A stretch of DNA of 64,000 nt from Acinetobacter brisouioides (GCF_004331075.1 NZ_SJNX01000001.1:186001-250000), one strand, 5' to 3'; counted from the first letter of the stretch, positions 10,467 to 21,782 are shown. Notes: generated by a model from the letters alone, not told the origin. Program-made: numbers and translations.

Positions 10467-11720
10467 ATGCATGTCATCATTCTAGGCAGTGGCGTAATTG
10501 GAGTAACCAGTGCTTATTATCTCGCAAAACAAGGGGCAAAAGTGACGGTGCTTGACCGCCAGCCAAACCCTGCTGAAGAAACAAGTTTCGGCAACGCGGG
10601 ACAAATTTCTCCTGGATATTCAACACCATGGGCAGCCCCTGGTATTCCATTAAAAGCCATTAAATGGATGTTCCAGCGTCATGCACCATTGGCAATTCGT
10701 TTAGATGGTACTTTGTGGCAACTTAAATGGATGTCACAAATGCTCGCAAACTGTAATGCCGAGCGTTATGCCATCAACAAAGAACGCATGACACGTGTGG
10801 CTGAATATAGTCGTGACTGTTTACGTGAACTCCGTAAAGACACAGGCATTAACTATGAAAACCGTTCAGGTGGCACATTACAATTGTTCCGTAATGAAGC
10901 ACAAATTGAAGCGGTACAACGCGACATTAAAGTCCTTGAAGAATGTGGTGTACCTCATCAACTTCTAACAGCAGAACAATTGCCGAGTGTCGAACCTGCT
11001 TTAGCACATGCTAAAGACCATTTGACTGGTGGTTTACGTTTACCGAATGATGAAACAGGTGACTGTTACTTGTTTACCAACCGTCTTGCCAAAATTGCTG
11101 AAGATTTAGGTGTTGAATTCCGCTTTAACCAAAATGTGGAATCTCTAGTCTGGGAAGGCGATAAAATTACAGGCGTTAAAGTTGGTAATGAAATCCTAAA
11201 AGCTGACCAGTTCGTCTTAGCATTTGGTAGTTATAGCCGTGATTTTATTGCACCACTAGGTCTAGACGTTCCTGTTTACCCTGTAAAAGGTTATTCAATC
11301 ACTGTACCGATTGTAGATGAATCTTTAGCACCACAATCAACAGTCCTTGATGAAACCTACAAAATTGCGGTCACACGTTTTGACAACCGTATCCGTGTTG
11401 GTGGTATGGCAGAACTTGGTGGTTTCGATTTACGCCTAAACCCAAATCGTCGTGCGACTTTGGAAATGGTGGTAAATGACTTGTTCCCAGGTGGCGATGT
11501 TTCCCAAGCAACTTTCTGGACAGGCTTACGCCCGATGACACCAGACAGTACACCAATCATTGGAGCAACCAAATATAAAAACCTATTCTTGAATACAGGT
11601 CACGGTACGTTAGGCTGGACCATGTCTTGTGGTTCAGGAAAATTACTCAGCGACATTATTTTTAATAATAAAACAGAAATTAGTACAGAAGGTTTGGCAA
11701 TTAGCCGTTACGGACATTAA
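10467..11720 (+). CDS. dadA: D-amino acid dehydrogenase, FAD-dependent
   Basis: Membrane-associated flavoenzyme that oxidises D-alanine and other D-amino acids to 2-oxo acids plus ammonia and feeds electrons to the respiratory chain. The 417 residues begin with the dinucleotide-binding motif [19 protein letters not shown] (Gly8, Gly10, Gly13 region), followed by the family block [24 protein letters not shown], and end with the C-terminal FAD motif [22 protein letters not shown] 10467 is chosen over GTG 10464 because AGAGGG is better spaced. Divergent from the Lrp-type gene. Alr (24.5 kb) would supply its D-alanine substrate. Confidence 0.96.
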   Translation: MHVIILGSGVIGVTSAYYLAKQGAKVTVLDRQPNPAEETSFGNAGQISPGYSTPWAAPGIPLKAIKWMFQRHAPLAIRLDGTLWQLKWMSQMLANCNAERYAINKERMTRVAEYSRDCLRELRKDTGINYENRSGGTLQLFRNEAQIEAVQRDIKVLEECGVPHQLLTAEQLPSVEPALAHAKDHLTGGLRLPNDETGDCYLFTNRLAKIAEDLGVEFRFNQNVESLVWEGDKITGVKVGNEILKADQFVLAFGSYSRDFIAPLGLDVPVYPVKGYSITVPIVDESLAPQSTVLDETYKIAVTRFDNRIRVGGMAELGGFDLRLNPNRRATLEMVVNDLFPGGDVSQATFWTGLRPMTPDSTPIIGATKYKNLFLNTGHGTLGWTMSCGSGKLLSDIIFNNKTEISTEGLAISRYGH

Positions 11721-11741
11721 GTTTCCTGCTCTCTCCCAACT

Positions 11742-11772
11742 AAAAGAGCTGACCTCGGTCAGCTCTTTTTTT
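11742..11772. terminator. Terminator between dadA and ppsR
   Basis: AAAAGAGCTGAC / GGTCAGCTCTTTT stem with a three-base loop, ending in a run of seven T. It lies between the convergent stops of dadA and ppsR and has A/T tracts on both sides. Confidence 0.9.
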
Positions 11773-11784
11773 AATTTAAAATTT

Positions 11785-12621
11785 TTATCCAATACGACGT
11801 TTAAGACCTGTCATTTGTAAAATACGGGTTGAGATTTCTTCAATCGACATTTCTGAAACATCTAAATATGGAATTCCCTCAGAAATATAAATACCTTCAA
11901 CAGCGCGTAGCTCCATCTGGCATTGATTAAAGCTAGCATAGCGACTACCTGCCTTACGTTCTGTACGAATCGCAACAAGACGCTCAGCATCAATCATTAG
12001 CCCAAACAGTTTATTTTTGTGATGCTTCAATACTGCTGGCAAACGGTTGTCATCTAAGTCTTCTTCGGTCAGTGGATAGTTTGCTACCCGAATACCAAAT
12101 TGCAAAGAGAGATAAATTGATGTTGGTGTTTTTCCTGAACGAGAAACACCAATCAAAATAATATCCGCTTTGTCATAATGACGGGTACGTGCGCCATCGT
12201 CATTGTCCAGTGCGAAATGTACCGCATCAATACGCGCTTTATAGTATTCAGTATCAGTGACCGCATGGGTTTGACCAATTAATGTGGTTGGTGGGGTTCC
12301 CAACTCCTGCTCCAGCTTGCTAATCAAACCTTCAAACACATCTAGATTGACCGCATTGGCAGTATTAATAATATCACGCACATTTCGATCGACTAAAGTA
12401 TCAAACACTAAAGGTAATTTACCCTCATCATGCTTGCAGTTATTGATTTCCTCAACCACCTTCACGGCAGCTTCTTCTGTCGTGATATATGGGATGATAT
12501 GAATATCAAAATTGACGTTCGGAAACTGCGCCAATAAAGAATGCCCTAAGGTTTCAGCAGTAATAGCAGTTCCATCAGAAATGAAAAATACCGTTCTTTT
12601 AATTTGTTTACCTTCAGGCAT
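11785..12621 (-). CDS. ppsR: PEP synthase regulatory protein (bifunctional kinase/pyrophosphorylase)
   Basis: DUF299-family enzyme that inactivates PEP synthase by ADP-dependent phosphorylation of a threonine next to the catalytic histidine and reactivates it by Pi-dependent removal. The 278 residues show the N-terminal VFFISDGTAITAETLGHSLL signature and the P-loop GVSRSGKTPTSIYL near residue 150. ATG 12621 has GAGGAG upstream; five in-frame codons before it are not needed. It is divergent from ppsA, its target, with about 155 bases between the starts. Confidence 0.95.
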   Translation of the reverse strand: MPEGKQIKRTVFFISDGTAITAETLGHSLLAQFPNVNFDIHIIPYITTEEAAVKVVEEINNCKHDEGKLPLVFDTLVDRNVRDIINTANAVNLDVFEGLISKLEQELGTPPTTLIGQTHAVTDTEYYKARIDAVHFALDNDDGARTRHYDKADIILIGVSRSGKTPTSIYLSLQFGIRVANYPLTEEDLDDNRLPAVLKHHKNKLFGLMIDAERLVAIRTERKAGSRYASFNQCQMELRAVEGIYISEGIPYLDVSEMSIEEISTRILQMTGLKRRIG

Positions 12622-12775
12622 TAAAAATCTCCTCAAATGTTTGTCTTAGTGGCGTATATTCTTTATAGTAATCCCATCTTACAGAACTGTCGCTTAGTTA
12701 ACATCAAAAAAACTAGGTGTTTGTGTTTTTGACATGATCGAATAAATCACATTTTGCAAAAGTGGAGAAACTACT

Positions 12776-15154
12776 TTGGAAGCGCGCGTAATAGGTCTAG
12801 AAAAATTAGGGAAACATGACGTTGAACTTGTTGGTGGGAAAAACTCATCTTTAGGAGAAATGATCAGCCATCTTTCTAATGCAGGAGTCTCCGTTCCTGG
12901 TGGTTTTGCAACAACAGCCGCCGCTTACCGTGAATTTCTTGAGCAAAGTGGTCTTAATGCAAAAATTCAATCTGAACTTGAGCAACTTAATGTTGATGAT
13001 GTCAATGCTTTAGCAATCACAGGCGCAAAAATTCGCCAATGGATTGTTGAAACACCACTGACCAAAGAATTAGAAAAAGAAGTTCGTGAAGCATTCGCAG
13101 AACTTTCAAACGGCAATCCTGACATCGCGGTTGCCGTTCGTTCTTCTGCAACAGCAGAAGACCTTCCAGATGCATCTTTTGCGGGTCAACAAGAAACTTT
13201 CTTAAACATTCGCGGGATTGAGAATGTCCTCATCGCGATTAAAGAAGTATTTGCTTCTTTATTTAATGACCGTGCAATTGCTTACCGCGTACACCAAGGT
13301 TTTGACCACAAATTGGTTGCACTTTCTGCTGGTATCCAACGTATGGTTCGTTCAGAAACTGGTGCTGCGGGCGTTATGTTCACGCTTGACACCGAGTCTG
13401 GCTTCCGTGATGTTGTGTTTATTACTGCATCTTATGGCTTAGGTGAAATGGTCGTACAAGGGGCTGTAAACCCTGATGAATTTTACTTGTCTAAACCATT
13501 ATTAAACAATGGTAAACATGCTGTAATTCGCCGCAACCTTGGTGCTAAACACCAAAAAATGATTTACGGTGAAGAAGGCGCTGCAGGTAAATCTGTCGTT
13601 GTTGTTGATGTTGAAAAACAAGATCGCCAACAATTTGCACTCAATGACCATGAATTGCATGAACTTGCTAAACAAGCGCTTATCATTGAACAACATTACG
13701 GTGCTCCAATGGACATCGAATGGGCAAAAGATGGTGATGACGAACAGATCTACATTGTTCAAGCACGTCCCGAAACAGTGAAAAGTCGCCAAAATGTCGG
13801 CACAATGGAACGTTACCTACTCAAACAAAAAGGCACTGTTCTCGCTGAAGGTCGTTCAATTGGTCAACGTATCGGTTCTGGTAAAGTCCGTATCGTGACT
13901 TCAATCAAAGAAATGGACAAAGTTCAAGATGGTGATGTGCTTGTTTCAGACATGACTGATCCAGATTGGGAACCAGTAATGAAGCGCGCTGCTGCAATTA
14001 TCACAAACCGTGGTGGTCGTACTTGTCACGCAGCAATTATTGCTCGTGAGCTAGGTGTTCCTGCTATCGTAGGTTGTGGCAATGCAACTGAAGTATTAAC
14101 TGACGGACAAGATGTTACTGTTTCTTGTGCTGAAGGTGATACAGGTTTCATTTACGAAGGTGCGTTGGATTTTGAAGTACAACGTAACTCAATCGAGTCT
14201 ATGCCAAAACTTCCGTTCAAAATCATGATGAACGTGGGTAACCCTGACCGTGCATTTGACTTTGCCCAAATTCCAAATGAAGGCATTGGCTTAGCACGCC
14301 TTGAGTTCATCATTAACCGTATGATCGGTGTGCATCCAAAAGCTTTGTTAAATATTGATAGCCTACCACGTGAAACACGTGCAGCAGTAATGACACGTAC
14401 CGCAGGTTATGCATCTCCTGTTGAGTTCTATGTTGAGAAACTGGTTGAAGGTATTACAACACTTGCTGCTGCATTTGCAGACAAACCAGTGATTGTGCGT
14501 ATGTCTGACTTCAAATCAAACGAATACGCAAACTTGATTGGCGGTAAGCTGTACGAACCTGAAGAAGAAAACCCAATGCTTGGCTTCCGTGGTGCAAGCC
14601 GTTACGTATCTGAAAACTTCCGTGACTGCTTCGAGCTCGAATGCCGTGCCTTGAAAAAAGCACGTGATGAAATGGGTCTAACCAACATCCAAATCATGAT
14701 TCCATTTGTGCGTACAGTTGCTGAGGCGAAACGTGTCATTGAACTGCTTGCACAAAATGGCTTAAAACGTGGCGAAAACGGACTTAAAGTCATCATGATG
14801 TGTGAATTACCAACCAATGCTTTATTGGCTGAACAATTCCTAGAGCATTTTGACGGCTTCTCAATTGGTTCAAATGACTTGACTCAGTTAACACTTGGTT
14901 TAGACCGTGACTCTGGCATCGTATCGCATTTGTTTGACGAACGTGACCCAGCTGTGAAAGCGCTCCTTTCTATGGCAATCCATGCATGCCGTAAAGCAGG
15001 CAAATATGTAGGTATTTGTGGTCAAGGACCTTCAGACCATCCTGACCTTGCAAAATGGCTCATGGAGCAAGGCATTGAATCTGTGTCATTAAACCCAGAC
15101 TCGGTACTTGATACATGGTTCTTCTTGGCTGAAGAAAAAATTAAACAACTTTAA
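12776..15154 (+). CDS. ppsA: Phosphoenolpyruvate synthase
   Basis: Converts pyruvate and ATP to PEP, AMP and Pi, allowing growth on three-carbon compounds and organic acids. Standard 792-residue length. The N-terminal ATP-grasp part includes [10 protein letters not shown] and [23 protein letters not shown]. The phosphohistidine domain has [23 protein letters not shown] with catalytic His418, preceded by the Thr that PpsR targets. The C-terminal TIM-barrel part has [15 protein letters not shown] and the acid/base Cys748 in [11 protein letters not shown]. The start is a TTG at 12776 with GTGGAG eight bases upstream. Confidence 0.97.
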   Translation: MEARVIGLEKLGKHDVELVGGKNSSLGEMISHLSNAGVSVPGGFATTAAAYREFLEQSGLNAKIQSELEQLNVDDVNALAITGAKIRQWIVETPLTKELEKEVREAFAELSNGNPDIAVAVRSSATAEDLPDASFAGQQETFLNIRGIENVLIAIKEVFASLFNDRAIAYRVHQGFDHKLVALSAGIQRMVRSETGAAGVMFTLDTESGFRDVVFITASYGLGEMVVQGAVNPDEFYLSKPLLNNGKHAVIRRNLGAKHQKMIYGEEGAAGKSVVVVDVEKQDRQQFALNDHELHELAKQALIIEQHYGAPMDIEWAKDGDDEQIYIVQARPETVKSRQNVGTMERYLLKQKGTVLAEGRSIGQRIGSGKVRIVTSIKEMDKVQDGDVLVSDMTDPDWEPVMKRAAAIITNRGGRTCHAAIIARELGVPAIVGCGNATEVLTDGQDVTVSCAEGDTGFIYEGALDFEVQRNSIESMPKLPFKIMMNVGNPDRAFDFAQIPNEGIGLARLEFIINRMIGVHPKALLNIDSLPRETRAAVMTRTAGYASPVEFYVEKLVEGITTLAAAFADKPVIVRMSDFKSNEYANLIGGKLYEPEEENPMLGFRGASRYVSENFRDCFELECRALKKARDEMGLTNIQIMIPFVRTVAEAKRVIELLAQNGLKRGENGLKVIMMCELPTNALLAEQFLEHFDGFSIGSNDLTQLTLGLDRDSGIVSHLFDERDPAVKALLSMAIHACRKAGKYVGICGQGPSDHPDLAKWLMEQGIESVSLNPDSVLDTWFFLAEEKIKQL

Positions 15155-15172
15155 GTCATCGTAAAAACATGA

Positions 15173-15200
15173 TAAAAAAGACCCCTTGATGGGTCTTTTT
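15173..15200 (+). terminator. Terminator after ppsA
   Basis: AAAAAAGACCC - cttgat - GGGTCTTTTTT, starting 18 bases past the ppsA stop, with a T6 tail. Confidence 0.9.
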
Positions 15201-15225
15201 TATTGAATATTGAGATAATGGTTTT

Positions 15226-15975
15226 ATGCAAATATATTTAGCGCGAAATAATCAACAAGCAGGACCTTATACCTTAGAACAACTCAATCAAATGCTTGTG
15301 AATCAGCAAGTCTTACTCACTGATCTTGCTTGGCACCAAGGTATGACCGAATGGAAGCCATTAGGGGAACTCACCCATGGCCAACTTTTCTATCGTCCTC
15401 AAAATTATTCAGAACAACCTCAGCCCCAGTTTTCATCGATTAATCTATCTAAAAAAACACAGCAGCCAGCAGTCAGCCTTGCCTCAATTGAAAAGCGAGT
15501 ATTAGCAAAACTGATAGATCTGCTGCTTTGGTTACCTGCATTTGCACTTCCATCTTTCTATATGGATGATGCAACAAGAACGCAAATGGTTAAGTTGCAA
15601 GAGCAAGGAATCAACGCTAACTCTCAAGCTGAGATCTTTAATCTTGTTCCCACAGATGCTTGGCATAGCATGCTGATTTATATTGTTATTATGCTGATCA
15701 TTCAAGCATTTTTACTCGCCAAATCAGGACAAAGTATCGGCAAGTATATTGCCAAGATTCAAATCGTGGATGCAGAAAACGAAAGCGCTGTAGGCTTAAC
15801 ACGAGTATTTTTATTACGTAGTATGGTCTTCATCATTTTGAATTTACTTTTTATGCCTTTTATCACAATACTAGATTTTGCTTTCATTTTTAGTGAAAAA
15901 AAGCAGACTTTGCATGATCGTATTGCTAAAACTAAAGTTATAAATAGAATAAAAATCACAAATAAAGTGGAATAA
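15226..15975 (+). CDS. GYF_2 - RDD membrane protein
   Basis: A 249-residue two-part protein. Residues 1-60 (IYLARNNQQAGPYTLEQLNQML... DLAWHQGMTEWKPLGEL) form a GYF_2 domain, a presumed peptide-binding module. A Q/P-rich linker leads to an RDD domain (about 85-240) with three hydrophobic segments, opening with the namesake-type KRVLAKLIDLLLW and containing GQSIGKYIAKIQIVDAENE. RDD proteins are uncharacterised inner-membrane proteins, some with transport roles. It sits between ppsA and cyo without being in either operon. Confidence 0.85.
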   Translation: MQIYLARNNQQAGPYTLEQLNQMLVNQQVLLTDLAWHQGMTEWKPLGELTHGQLFYRPQNYSEQPQPQFSSINLSKKTQQPAVSLASIEKRVLAKLIDLLLWLPAFALPSFYMDDATRTQMVKLQEQGINANSQAEIFNLVPTDAWHSMLIYIVIMLIIQAFLLAKSGQSIGKYIAKIQIVDAENESAVGLTRVFLLRSMVFIILNLLFMPFITILDFAFIFSEKKQTLHDRIAKTKVINRIKITNKVE

Positions 15976-16035
15976 CTGAAAATATTTTCATGTTATTAAC
16001 ATTATGATTTTAGGTATTTTTTTTATTTTTTCTTC

Positions 16036-16060
16036 TTAAATCCAACTTAATTTGTTGGAT
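16036..16060. other. Hairpin downstream of the RDD gene
   Basis: AAATCCAAC - ttaattt - GTTGGATTT, a perfect 9-bp stem about 60 bases past the RDD stop. The following bases are only moderately T-rich, so it is a weak terminator candidate. Confidence 0.35.
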
Positions 16061-16110
16061 TTAAATAACTTATTTTTGCTGATTGTAAATATAGCTTAGT
16101 TAATCAATAT

Positions 16111-16125
16111 AGGGCATAATGCCCT
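16111..16125. promoter_or_regulatory. Candidate operator upstream of cyoA
   Basis: The palindrome AGGGCATAATGCCCT lies about 115 bases before the cyoA start, and TGCCCTA recurs about 15 bases downstream in GGTGCCCTATG. A dyad plus half-site repeat in a 265-base promoter region suggests a regulator site. Which regulator is unknown. Confidence 0.35.
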
Positions 16126-16240
16126 ACAAAGTAGCGGTGCCCTATGTTTTTGAGAGAAATTTCTTTCTAAAACATCCGACACTATAATCGCTATCCCATA
16201 TTCCAAGTATGTAAATGGGACTCTTCACCGAGGTTGTAAA

Positions 16241-17269
16241 ATGAGACAAACGATATTAGCTGTATTGTCTTTATCTACGATTTCTGCACTCTTGACTGGG
16301 TGTGGTGGTGATTTAGTACTTCTAAACTCAAAAGGTCCTGTCGCTCATGGTCTTAGCGGACTCATGATGACTGCGATCTATCTTATGCTATTGGTAGTAA
16401 TTCCATCTATCATTATGGCATTGTGGTTTGGTTGGAAATATCGCGCGTCGAATAAAGATGCAGACTATAAACCTACATGGGCGCATTCAACTGCAATCGA
16501 AATCGCAGTTTGGGGCATCCCAATCATTATTATTGCAATTTTAGCGTATATCGCTTGGTGGGGTTCTCACCAATACGATCCATATCGCCCTCTTGACGCA
16601 GAATCAACTAAAAAGCCTGTTGATATTCAAGTTATTGCAGAGCCATATAAATGGGTATTTGTTTACCCAGAGCAACAAATTGCAACTGTTAATGAACTGC
16701 GTTTCCCAGAGCAAACACCTGTACACTTCCATATTACCTCTGACTTCACAATGAACTCATTCTTCATTCCACAGTTAGCAGGTCAAATTTATGCAATGGC
16801 AGGCATGCAAACCCACCTACATGTTTTAGCAAATGAAGCAGGCGTATATCGTGGTTTCTCTGCAAACTATAGCGGTTATGGTTTCTCCCAAATGCATTTC
16901 AAAGCGCACAGCGTAAGCCAAGCAGACTTTGATAAATGGGTTGCTGATGTAAAAGCAGGTAATGGTACTCGCTATGCAGCTGTTCAAAAACAATCTTTGG
17001 ACTTTGCAAGCTTACAAGCACTACGTGATGGTGAACGCTCTAAACACCAGATTGAAGGTATGCTAGCGGACGCTCAAACACCTGAACAGAAAGCTGCTGC
17101 TGAAGCACTTGAAAAGCAAGGGACTTATCCGCACCACCCTCATCCAGTAACTTATTATTCTTCAGTTGAGCCTCAACTATTTAAGAAAGTTATTGCGAAA
17201 TATATGAGCAATTACCATGGTGCAGAACAAGCTCATGCTGACGCTTCTCACGCTGCTGCAGGGGAATAA
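16241..17269 (+). CDS. cyoA: Cytochrome bo3 ubiquinol oxidase subunit II
   Basis: Lipoprotein subunit of the proton-pumping quinol oxidase. The 342 residues have a lipobox LLTGC (C21), two membrane helices (about 38-62 and 83-106, the second with [21 protein letters not shown]) and a periplasmic cupredoxin fold followed by a COX_ARM region. As in quinol oxidases, the CuA ligands of cytochrome c oxidases are absent. First gene of cyoABCDE; cyoB begins 2 bases past its stop with GCAGGGG inside the cyoA end. Confidence 0.97.
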   Translation: MRQTILAVLSLSTISALLTGCGGDLVLLNSKGPVAHGLSGLMMTAIYLMLLVVIPSIIMALWFGWKYRASNKDADYKPTWAHSTAIEIAVWGIPIIIIAILAYIAWWGSHQYDPYRPLDAESTKKPVDIQVIAEPYKWVFVYPEQQIATVNELRFPEQTPVHFHITSDFTMNSFFIPQLAGQIYAMAGMQTHLHVLANEAGVYRGFSANYSGYGFSQMHFKAHSVSQADFDKWVADVKAGNGTRYAAVQKQSLDFASLQALRDGERSKHQIEGMLADAQTPEQKAAAEALEKQGTYPHHPHPVTYYSSVEPQLFKKVIAKYMSNYHGAEQAHADASHAAAGE

Positions 17270-17271
17270 AC

Positions 17272-19263
17272 ATGGATATGCTATTAGGTAAACTTGGATG
17301 GGGCGCCATCCCAAAAGAACCAATTGTTATTGTGACTTCGATCATTATGGCACTTGGCGCAATCGCTGTTCTAGCAGGTATTACTTACTTTAAGAAGTGG
17401 GGCTACCTCTGGAAAGAATGGGCTATGTCTGTAGACCATAAAAAAATCGGTATCATGTATATCTTGGTATCTGTGATCATGCTAGTACGTGGTTTCGCAG
17501 ATGCATTCATGATGCGTCTTCAACTATTCCTTGCGAGTGGTGGTGGTGAAGGTTACTTGCACCCTGACCACTATGACCAGATCTTCACTGCCCACGGCGT
17601 GATCATGATCTTCTTTGTAGCGATGGGTCTAGTTGTTGGTTTATTCAACATCGTTGTACCACTACAAATTGGTGCACGTGACGTTGCATTCCCTTTGCTT
17701 AACCAGTTCAGTTTCTGGGCATTTGCTGGTGCTGCTGGTCTAGTTATGGCTTCACTTGTTCTAGGTGAATTTGCCGCAACTGGATGGATGGCATATCCTC
17801 CTCTTTCAGGCATTCAATACTCGCCAGGTGTTGGTGTAGACTACTGGATTTGGGCGCTACAGGTTTCTGGTTTAGGTACACTTTTAACAGGTGTTAACTT
17901 CTTTGTTACCATCATTAAAATGCGTGCACCTGGCATGAAACTTATGGACATGCCGATTTTCACTTGGACTGCATTTTTTACTTGTGTTCTGATTATTGCG
18001 ACTTTCCCTGTGTTAACTGCAACTATTGCCATGTTGACACTTGACCGTTACTTCGATTTCCACTTCTTCACCAATGAGCTTGGCGGTAGTCCAATGCTTT
18101 ATGTGAACTTAATTTGGACTTGGGGTCACCCTGAAGTTTATATTTTGGTATTGCCTGCATTTGGTGTGTACTCAGAAGTTGTACCTGTGTTTTCTCGTAA
18201 AGCACTATTTGGTTACAAAACCATGGTATACGCAACTGGCGCAATTGCTGTTCTTTCTCTTATCGTTTGGTTACACCACTTCTTCGCCATGGGCGCAGGA
18301 GCGAACGTTAACGCGTTCTTTGGTATTATGACCATGATTATCGCGATCCCAACAGGTGTGAAAATCTTCTCTTGGTTATTCACAATGTATAAGGGTCGTA
18401 TTACTTTCACATCTCCAATGCTTTGGACACTAGGTTTCCTTGTGACTTTCGGTATTGGTGGTTTGACTGGTGTACTTATGGCGGTTCCACCTGCGGACTT
18501 CCTTGTGCACAACTCTTTATTCCTTATCGCCCACTTCCATAACGTAATTATTGGTGGTGTTGTCTTTGCGATGTTTGCTGCAATTACCTTCTGGTGGCCA
18601 AAAATGTTTGGCTGGAAGTTAAATGAAGCATGGGGTAAAGCATCTTTCTGGTTCTGGTTCATTGGTTTCTATTTTGCATTCATGCCACTTTATGTCCTTG
18701 GTTTCATGGGTATGACTCGTCGTTTGAATACATATGACAACCCAGAATGGACACCTTACCTATCTGTCGCAATGATTGGTGCGGTATTGGTTGCAATCGG
18801 CATCTTCTGTTTCGTTATGCAAGTTGTTGTTGGTTTCTTACAGCGCAACAAAACTATCGACTACACAGGCGATGTATGGGATGGCCGCACATTTGAATGG
18901 GCGACATCTTCACCTGCTCCATTTTATAACTTTGCTTATTTACCACAAGGCGAGCATATCGACCGCTTCTGGTTAGACAAAGAAAATGGTGTTGCGTACG
19001 TTAAACCGACTAAGTATGAAGATATCCATATGCCAACAGACCGTGTTGCTGGTTTTGCTTTGGCAATCCTTATCACAGTTATGGCATTTGGGTTAATCTG
19101 GCATATCTGGTGGTTGGTCGTTGTTTCTTTCGTTTCGATCATCATTACCTTCATCAAAAGTTCGAACACTGAAAAAGTGGACTACTACGTACCAGCAGCT
19201 GAAGTTGAGCGTATTGAAAACGAACGCTTTGCGATTCTTGAAAAACACTTGAAGAAGGACTAA
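17272..19263 (+). CDS. cyoB: Cytochrome bo3 ubiquinol oxidase subunit I
   Basis: Catalytic subunit, 663 residues, about 15 membrane helices. It reduces O2 to water and pumps protons. Ligands can be placed by comparison with E. coli: haem b His108 (TAHGVIM) and His423, haem o3 His421 (IAHFHN), CuB His286 with the cross-linked Tyr290 (WGHPEVY) and the pair His335/His336 (WLHHFFAMG). Length equals the E. coli protein. Confidence 0.98.
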   Translation: MDMLLGKLGWGAIPKEPIVIVTSIIMALGAIAVLAGITYFKKWGYLWKEWAMSVDHKKIGIMYILVSVIMLVRGFADAFMMRLQLFLASGGGEGYLHPDHYDQIFTAHGVIMIFFVAMGLVVGLFNIVVPLQIGARDVAFPLLNQFSFWAFAGAAGLVMASLVLGEFAATGWMAYPPLSGIQYSPGVGVDYWIWALQVSGLGTLLTGVNFFVTIIKMRAPGMKLMDMPIFTWTAFFTCVLIIATFPVLTATIAMLTLDRYFDFHFFTNELGGSPMLYVNLIWTWGHPEVYILVLPAFGVYSEVVPVFSRKALFGYKTMVYATGAIAVLSLIVWLHHFFAMGAGANVNAFFGIMTMIIAIPTGVKIFSWLFTMYKGRITFTSPMLWTLGFLVTFGIGGLTGVLMAVPPADFLVHNSLFLIAHFHNVIIGGVVFAMFAAITFWWPKMFGWKLNEAWGKASFWFWFIGFYFAFMPLYVLGFMGMTRRLNTYDNPEWTPYLSVAMIGAVLVAIGIFCFVMQVVVGFLQRNKTIDYTGDVWDGRTFEWATSSPAPFYNFAYLPQGEHIDRFWLDKENGVAYVKPTKYEDIHMPTDRVAGFALAILITVMAFGLIWHIWWLVVVSFVSIIITFIKSSNTEKVDYYVPAAEVERIENERFAILEKHLKKD

Positions 19264-19267
19264 GACA

Positions 19268-19888
19268 ATGGCTGACGTACTTCACGATAGCCACGGGCAT
19301 GACGATCATCATCACCACGATGACACTGATCTGACAACCTTTGGCTTCTGGACTTACTTGATGAGTGACTTGGTTCTATTCGGGACACTCTTCATTGCCT
19401 ATGCAGTTTTACATACCCATGTTCCTGCTGGCACGCCAAGTCCAAAAGAATTATTCAGTGAATCTTTAGGTTACGTTTTAATTGAAACCTTTGCGCTTTT
19501 GATTTCTTCAGTAACTTTCGGTTTTGCTGTACTTGCACGTTACAAAAATAACGTGAATGGGGTAATTACCTGGTTAATTATCACATGGTTATTTGGTGCA
19601 ACCTTCATCGGTATGGAAATCAATGAATTCCATCACCTTGTAGTTGAAGGTCACGGTCCAAGTCACAGTGCATTCTTATCTGCATTCTTTACTTTGGTTG
19701 GTACACACGGTATCCACGTGACTTCTGGTCTGGTTTGGATGATCGTTTTGATGTTCCAAATCAAAAAGAATGGTTTAACTTTACCGAATACACGTCGCCT
19801 TGCTTGCCTAAGCTTGTTCTGGCACTTCCTTGATATCGTTTGGATCTGTGTATTTAGTGTTGTTTACTTGATGGGAGTTATCTCATGA
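19268..19888 (+). CDS. cyoC: Cytochrome bo3 ubiquinol oxidase subunit III
   Basis: A 206-residue five-helix membrane subunit of the COX3 family, needed for stable assembly of the oxidase. The N-terminus is His/Asp-rich ([16 protein letters not shown]). The family blocks [18 protein letters not shown] and [19 protein letters not shown] are clear. It overlaps cyoD by 4 bases (ATGA), showing translational coupling. Confidence 0.97.
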   Translation: MADVLHDSHGHDDHHHHDDTDLTTFGFWTYLMSDLVLFGTLFIAYAVLHTHVPAGTPSPKELFSESLGYVLIETFALLISSVTFGFAVLARYKNNVNGVITWLIITWLFGATFIGMEINEFHHLVVEGHGPSHSAFLSAFFTLVGTHGIHVTSGLVWMIVLMFQIKKNGLTLPNTRRLACLSLFWHFLDIVWICVFSVVYLMGVIS

Positions 19889-20211
19889 GTCATGATCATC
19901 ATTCATCCGATGCGTCTCATGGCAACATGAAGCAATATACCATTGGCTTTATTTTGTCTATCATTCTCACCATCATCCCATTCGGGATGGTGATGACTGG
20001 TGGCTTTGGTCGTGGCTTGTTGCTTGCAGTTGTTGGCATTACTGCGATTGTTCAGGTTCTTGTACAGTTGATGTTCTTCTTGCATATGAACTCATCTGAA
20101 GAACAACGCTGGAACGTGATTGCTTTTATTTATACCATCCTAACCATCGCAATCTTGTTGATCGGTTCTGTTTGGGTAATGAACTATCTACATTTCAACA
20201 TGATGATCTAA
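19885..20211 (+). CDS. cyoD: Cytochrome bo3 ubiquinol oxidase subunit IV
   Basis: A 108-residue three-helix subunit that helps CuB incorporation and assembly. The family pattern [24 protein letters not shown] and [11 protein letters not shown] is present. Starts within the cyoC stop (ATGA overlap). Confidence 0.95.
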   Translation: MSHDHHSSDASHGNMKQYTIGFILSIILTIIPFGMVMTGGFGRGLLLAVVGITAIVQVLVQLMFFLHMNSSEEQRWNVIAFIYTILTIAILLIGSVWVMNYLHFNMMI

Positions 20212-20221
20212 ACTGGTTGTC

Positions 20222-21100
20222 ATGCTGAAAAAATATATATTCCTGACCAAGCCAGGGATACTCTTCGGTAACTTCGTTACTACCTTGGGCGGCTTTTTCT
20301 TAGCCGCCCAAGGCTCTGTAGATATCCTATTACTTCTCCTCACACTTTTAGGTACAACGCTGGTTGTTGCCTCAGGTTGTGTTGTCAATAACTTCATTGA
20401 CCAAGATATCGATGACAAAATGGAGCGCACACAAAACCGTGCTCTAGTCAAAAAAACTATCGAACCACAAGCAGCTCTAATTTTTGCAACAATTTTAGGC
20501 ATTTCTGGTTTGAGTCTTTTATGGTTTTTTGTCAATGCGTATGCAACGGGCTTTGCAGTTCTTGGCTTTATCGTTTATGTGTGTTTATACAGTTTATGGT
20601 CAAAACGAGCTTCCATTCACCAGACTGTGATTGGCAGTATTTCGGGTGCCTGCCCTCCAGTGATTGGTTACACAGCAGTTGCACACGAGTTTGATGTTGC
20701 CGCTTTACTGGTGTTCTTAGCGTATGCAATTTGGCAAATGCCTCATTCTTGGGGAATTGCAATTTATCGCTTTGATGACTATAAACGTGCAGGAATTCCA
20801 ATTTTGCCTGTTGCCCGCTCAGTTTTCAGAACCAAAGTTGAATCTTTGATTTATGTGGTTTTATTTGCAGCGGTACTCAATGGCTTATATTGTTTTGGCT
20901 ATACCAATATCTTTTTCCTCATCACCTTTAATGCGTTATGTGCCTATTGGTTGTACTTATCGATTATTGGTTTTAAAGCTGAAAATGATCAAGTTTGGGC
21001 AAAACGTTATTTCCTGTATTCGGTGATTTTAATTACCGCACTCAGCATTAGCTTTAGTTTTAGCTACCAATCTCCTGCTCCACATTTGCCACTTTTTTGA
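20222..21100 (+). CDS. cyoE: Haem O synthase (protohaem IX farnesyltransferase)
   Basis: UbiA-family membrane prenyltransferase that attaches a farnesyl group to haem b, making the haem o needed by CyoB. The 292 residues show the first Asp-rich motif NNFIDQDIDDKMERTQNRAL and the second in YRFDDYKRAGIPILP, with about nine helices. Last gene of the cyo operon, 10 bases after cyoD. Confidence 0.97.
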   Translation: MLKKYIFLTKPGILFGNFVTTLGGFFLAAQGSVDILLLLLTLLGTTLVVASGCVVNNFIDQDIDDKMERTQNRALVKKTIEPQAALIFATILGISGLSLLWFFVNAYATGFAVLGFIVYVCLYSLWSKRASIHQTVIGSISGACPPVIGYTAVAHEFDVAALLVFLAYAIWQMPHSWGIAIYRFDDYKRAGIPILPVARSVFRTKVESLIYVVLFAAVLNGLYCFGYTNIFFLITFNALCAYWLYLSIIGFKAENDQVWAKRYFLYSVILITALSISFSFSYQSPAPHLPLF

Positions 21101-21659
21101 TATGAGTTAGAGTGGGTTTCCACTCTATCCCCTATCAATCCACATTAACATAATTGGTTTCATCAGAACTTCTATACCCCAACATTCGCATAATGACTCA
21201 AATATGGAGTTGTATGAGTACTTTGTCTTTTACATTATTCAGTTTAAGTATCAATTTAGTCCTTCAGCACCCAACCTAATACAGTAATACAAACCACACC
21301 AACCATCTGAACCCATTCCAATATTTTAACAACCAACTTACATTAAAACCCGCCAATAAAAATAGAATCAATATATCTGATATGCTCATTGAAAATTTTT
21401 TTGCTTAAATCAAGGCAATCACGAACAACGAAAAACATCTAAAATTTCACGAAACTCAAGCAGTTCCACTTGCTTATAAACAGCCAACAACCATGACAAC
21501 ACAATGTTCAAATACAACATGGTAGACAACATTGGTTATGGGGCAATATTCAAATTCCCCCTATGGACCTGATAGCGCTAAATTAAACACAAATCTCTAA
21601 TTTTCCCAGTTATGTGTTTTCTATTACCGAAAAAGTTTGATAAATAATGACGTTTTTTC
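21101..21659. other. Long intergenic region between cyoE and rpsF
   Basis: About 560 bases. At 21108-21127 there is a TAGAGTGG/CCACTCTA hairpin with no T-run, possibly a weak cyoE terminator. A 37-codon hydrophobic minus-strand frame (21276-21389, MSISDILILF...) has no ribosome-binding site and may be chance or a gene remnant. Nothing else convincing was seen. Confidence 0.45.
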
Positions 21660-21688
21660 TTGAGTTCAATGGGCTGATCTTATAAAAT
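21660..21688 (+). promoter_or_regulatory. Promoter of the rpsF operon
   Basis: TTGAGT (21660-21665), a 17-base spacer and TAAAAT (21683-21688) fit a sigma-70 promoter. Transcription would start near 21695, giving a leader of about 90 bases before rpsF. Confidence 0.55.
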
Positions 21689-21749
21689 TCACCCTTCGCA
21701 ATTTGCGACTCAACTTTTGAAGTTGAGACTCCTTGCTTCTAAAAATTTA

Positions 21750-21776
21750 TTTAGGGGCTGTCTAAACCGTAAGGAG
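21750..21776 (+). promoter_or_regulatory. Possible S6:S18-binding leader hairpin before rpsF
   Basis: A TTTAG/CTAAA stem (21750-21754 with 21762-21766) is directly followed by CCG and then the AAGGAG of rpsF. The S6:S18 autoregulatory motif known upstream of rpsF in many bacteria includes a hairpin with an exposed CCG that mimics the 16S rRNA site. Placement fits; the assignment is by resemblance only. Confidence 0.35.
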
Positions 21777-21782
21777 CTGACA

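Noticed and set aside
13502..13792. 96-codon antisense frame inside ppsA
   Set aside because: It lies wholly inside a conserved gene and has no family resemblance or ribosome-binding site; a shadow frame.
21276..21389. 37-codon hydrophobic minus-strand frame in the cyoE-rpsF gap
   Set aside because: No ribosome-binding site, no recognisable family, and other frames of the same T-rich strand are equally hydrophobic; likely chance.
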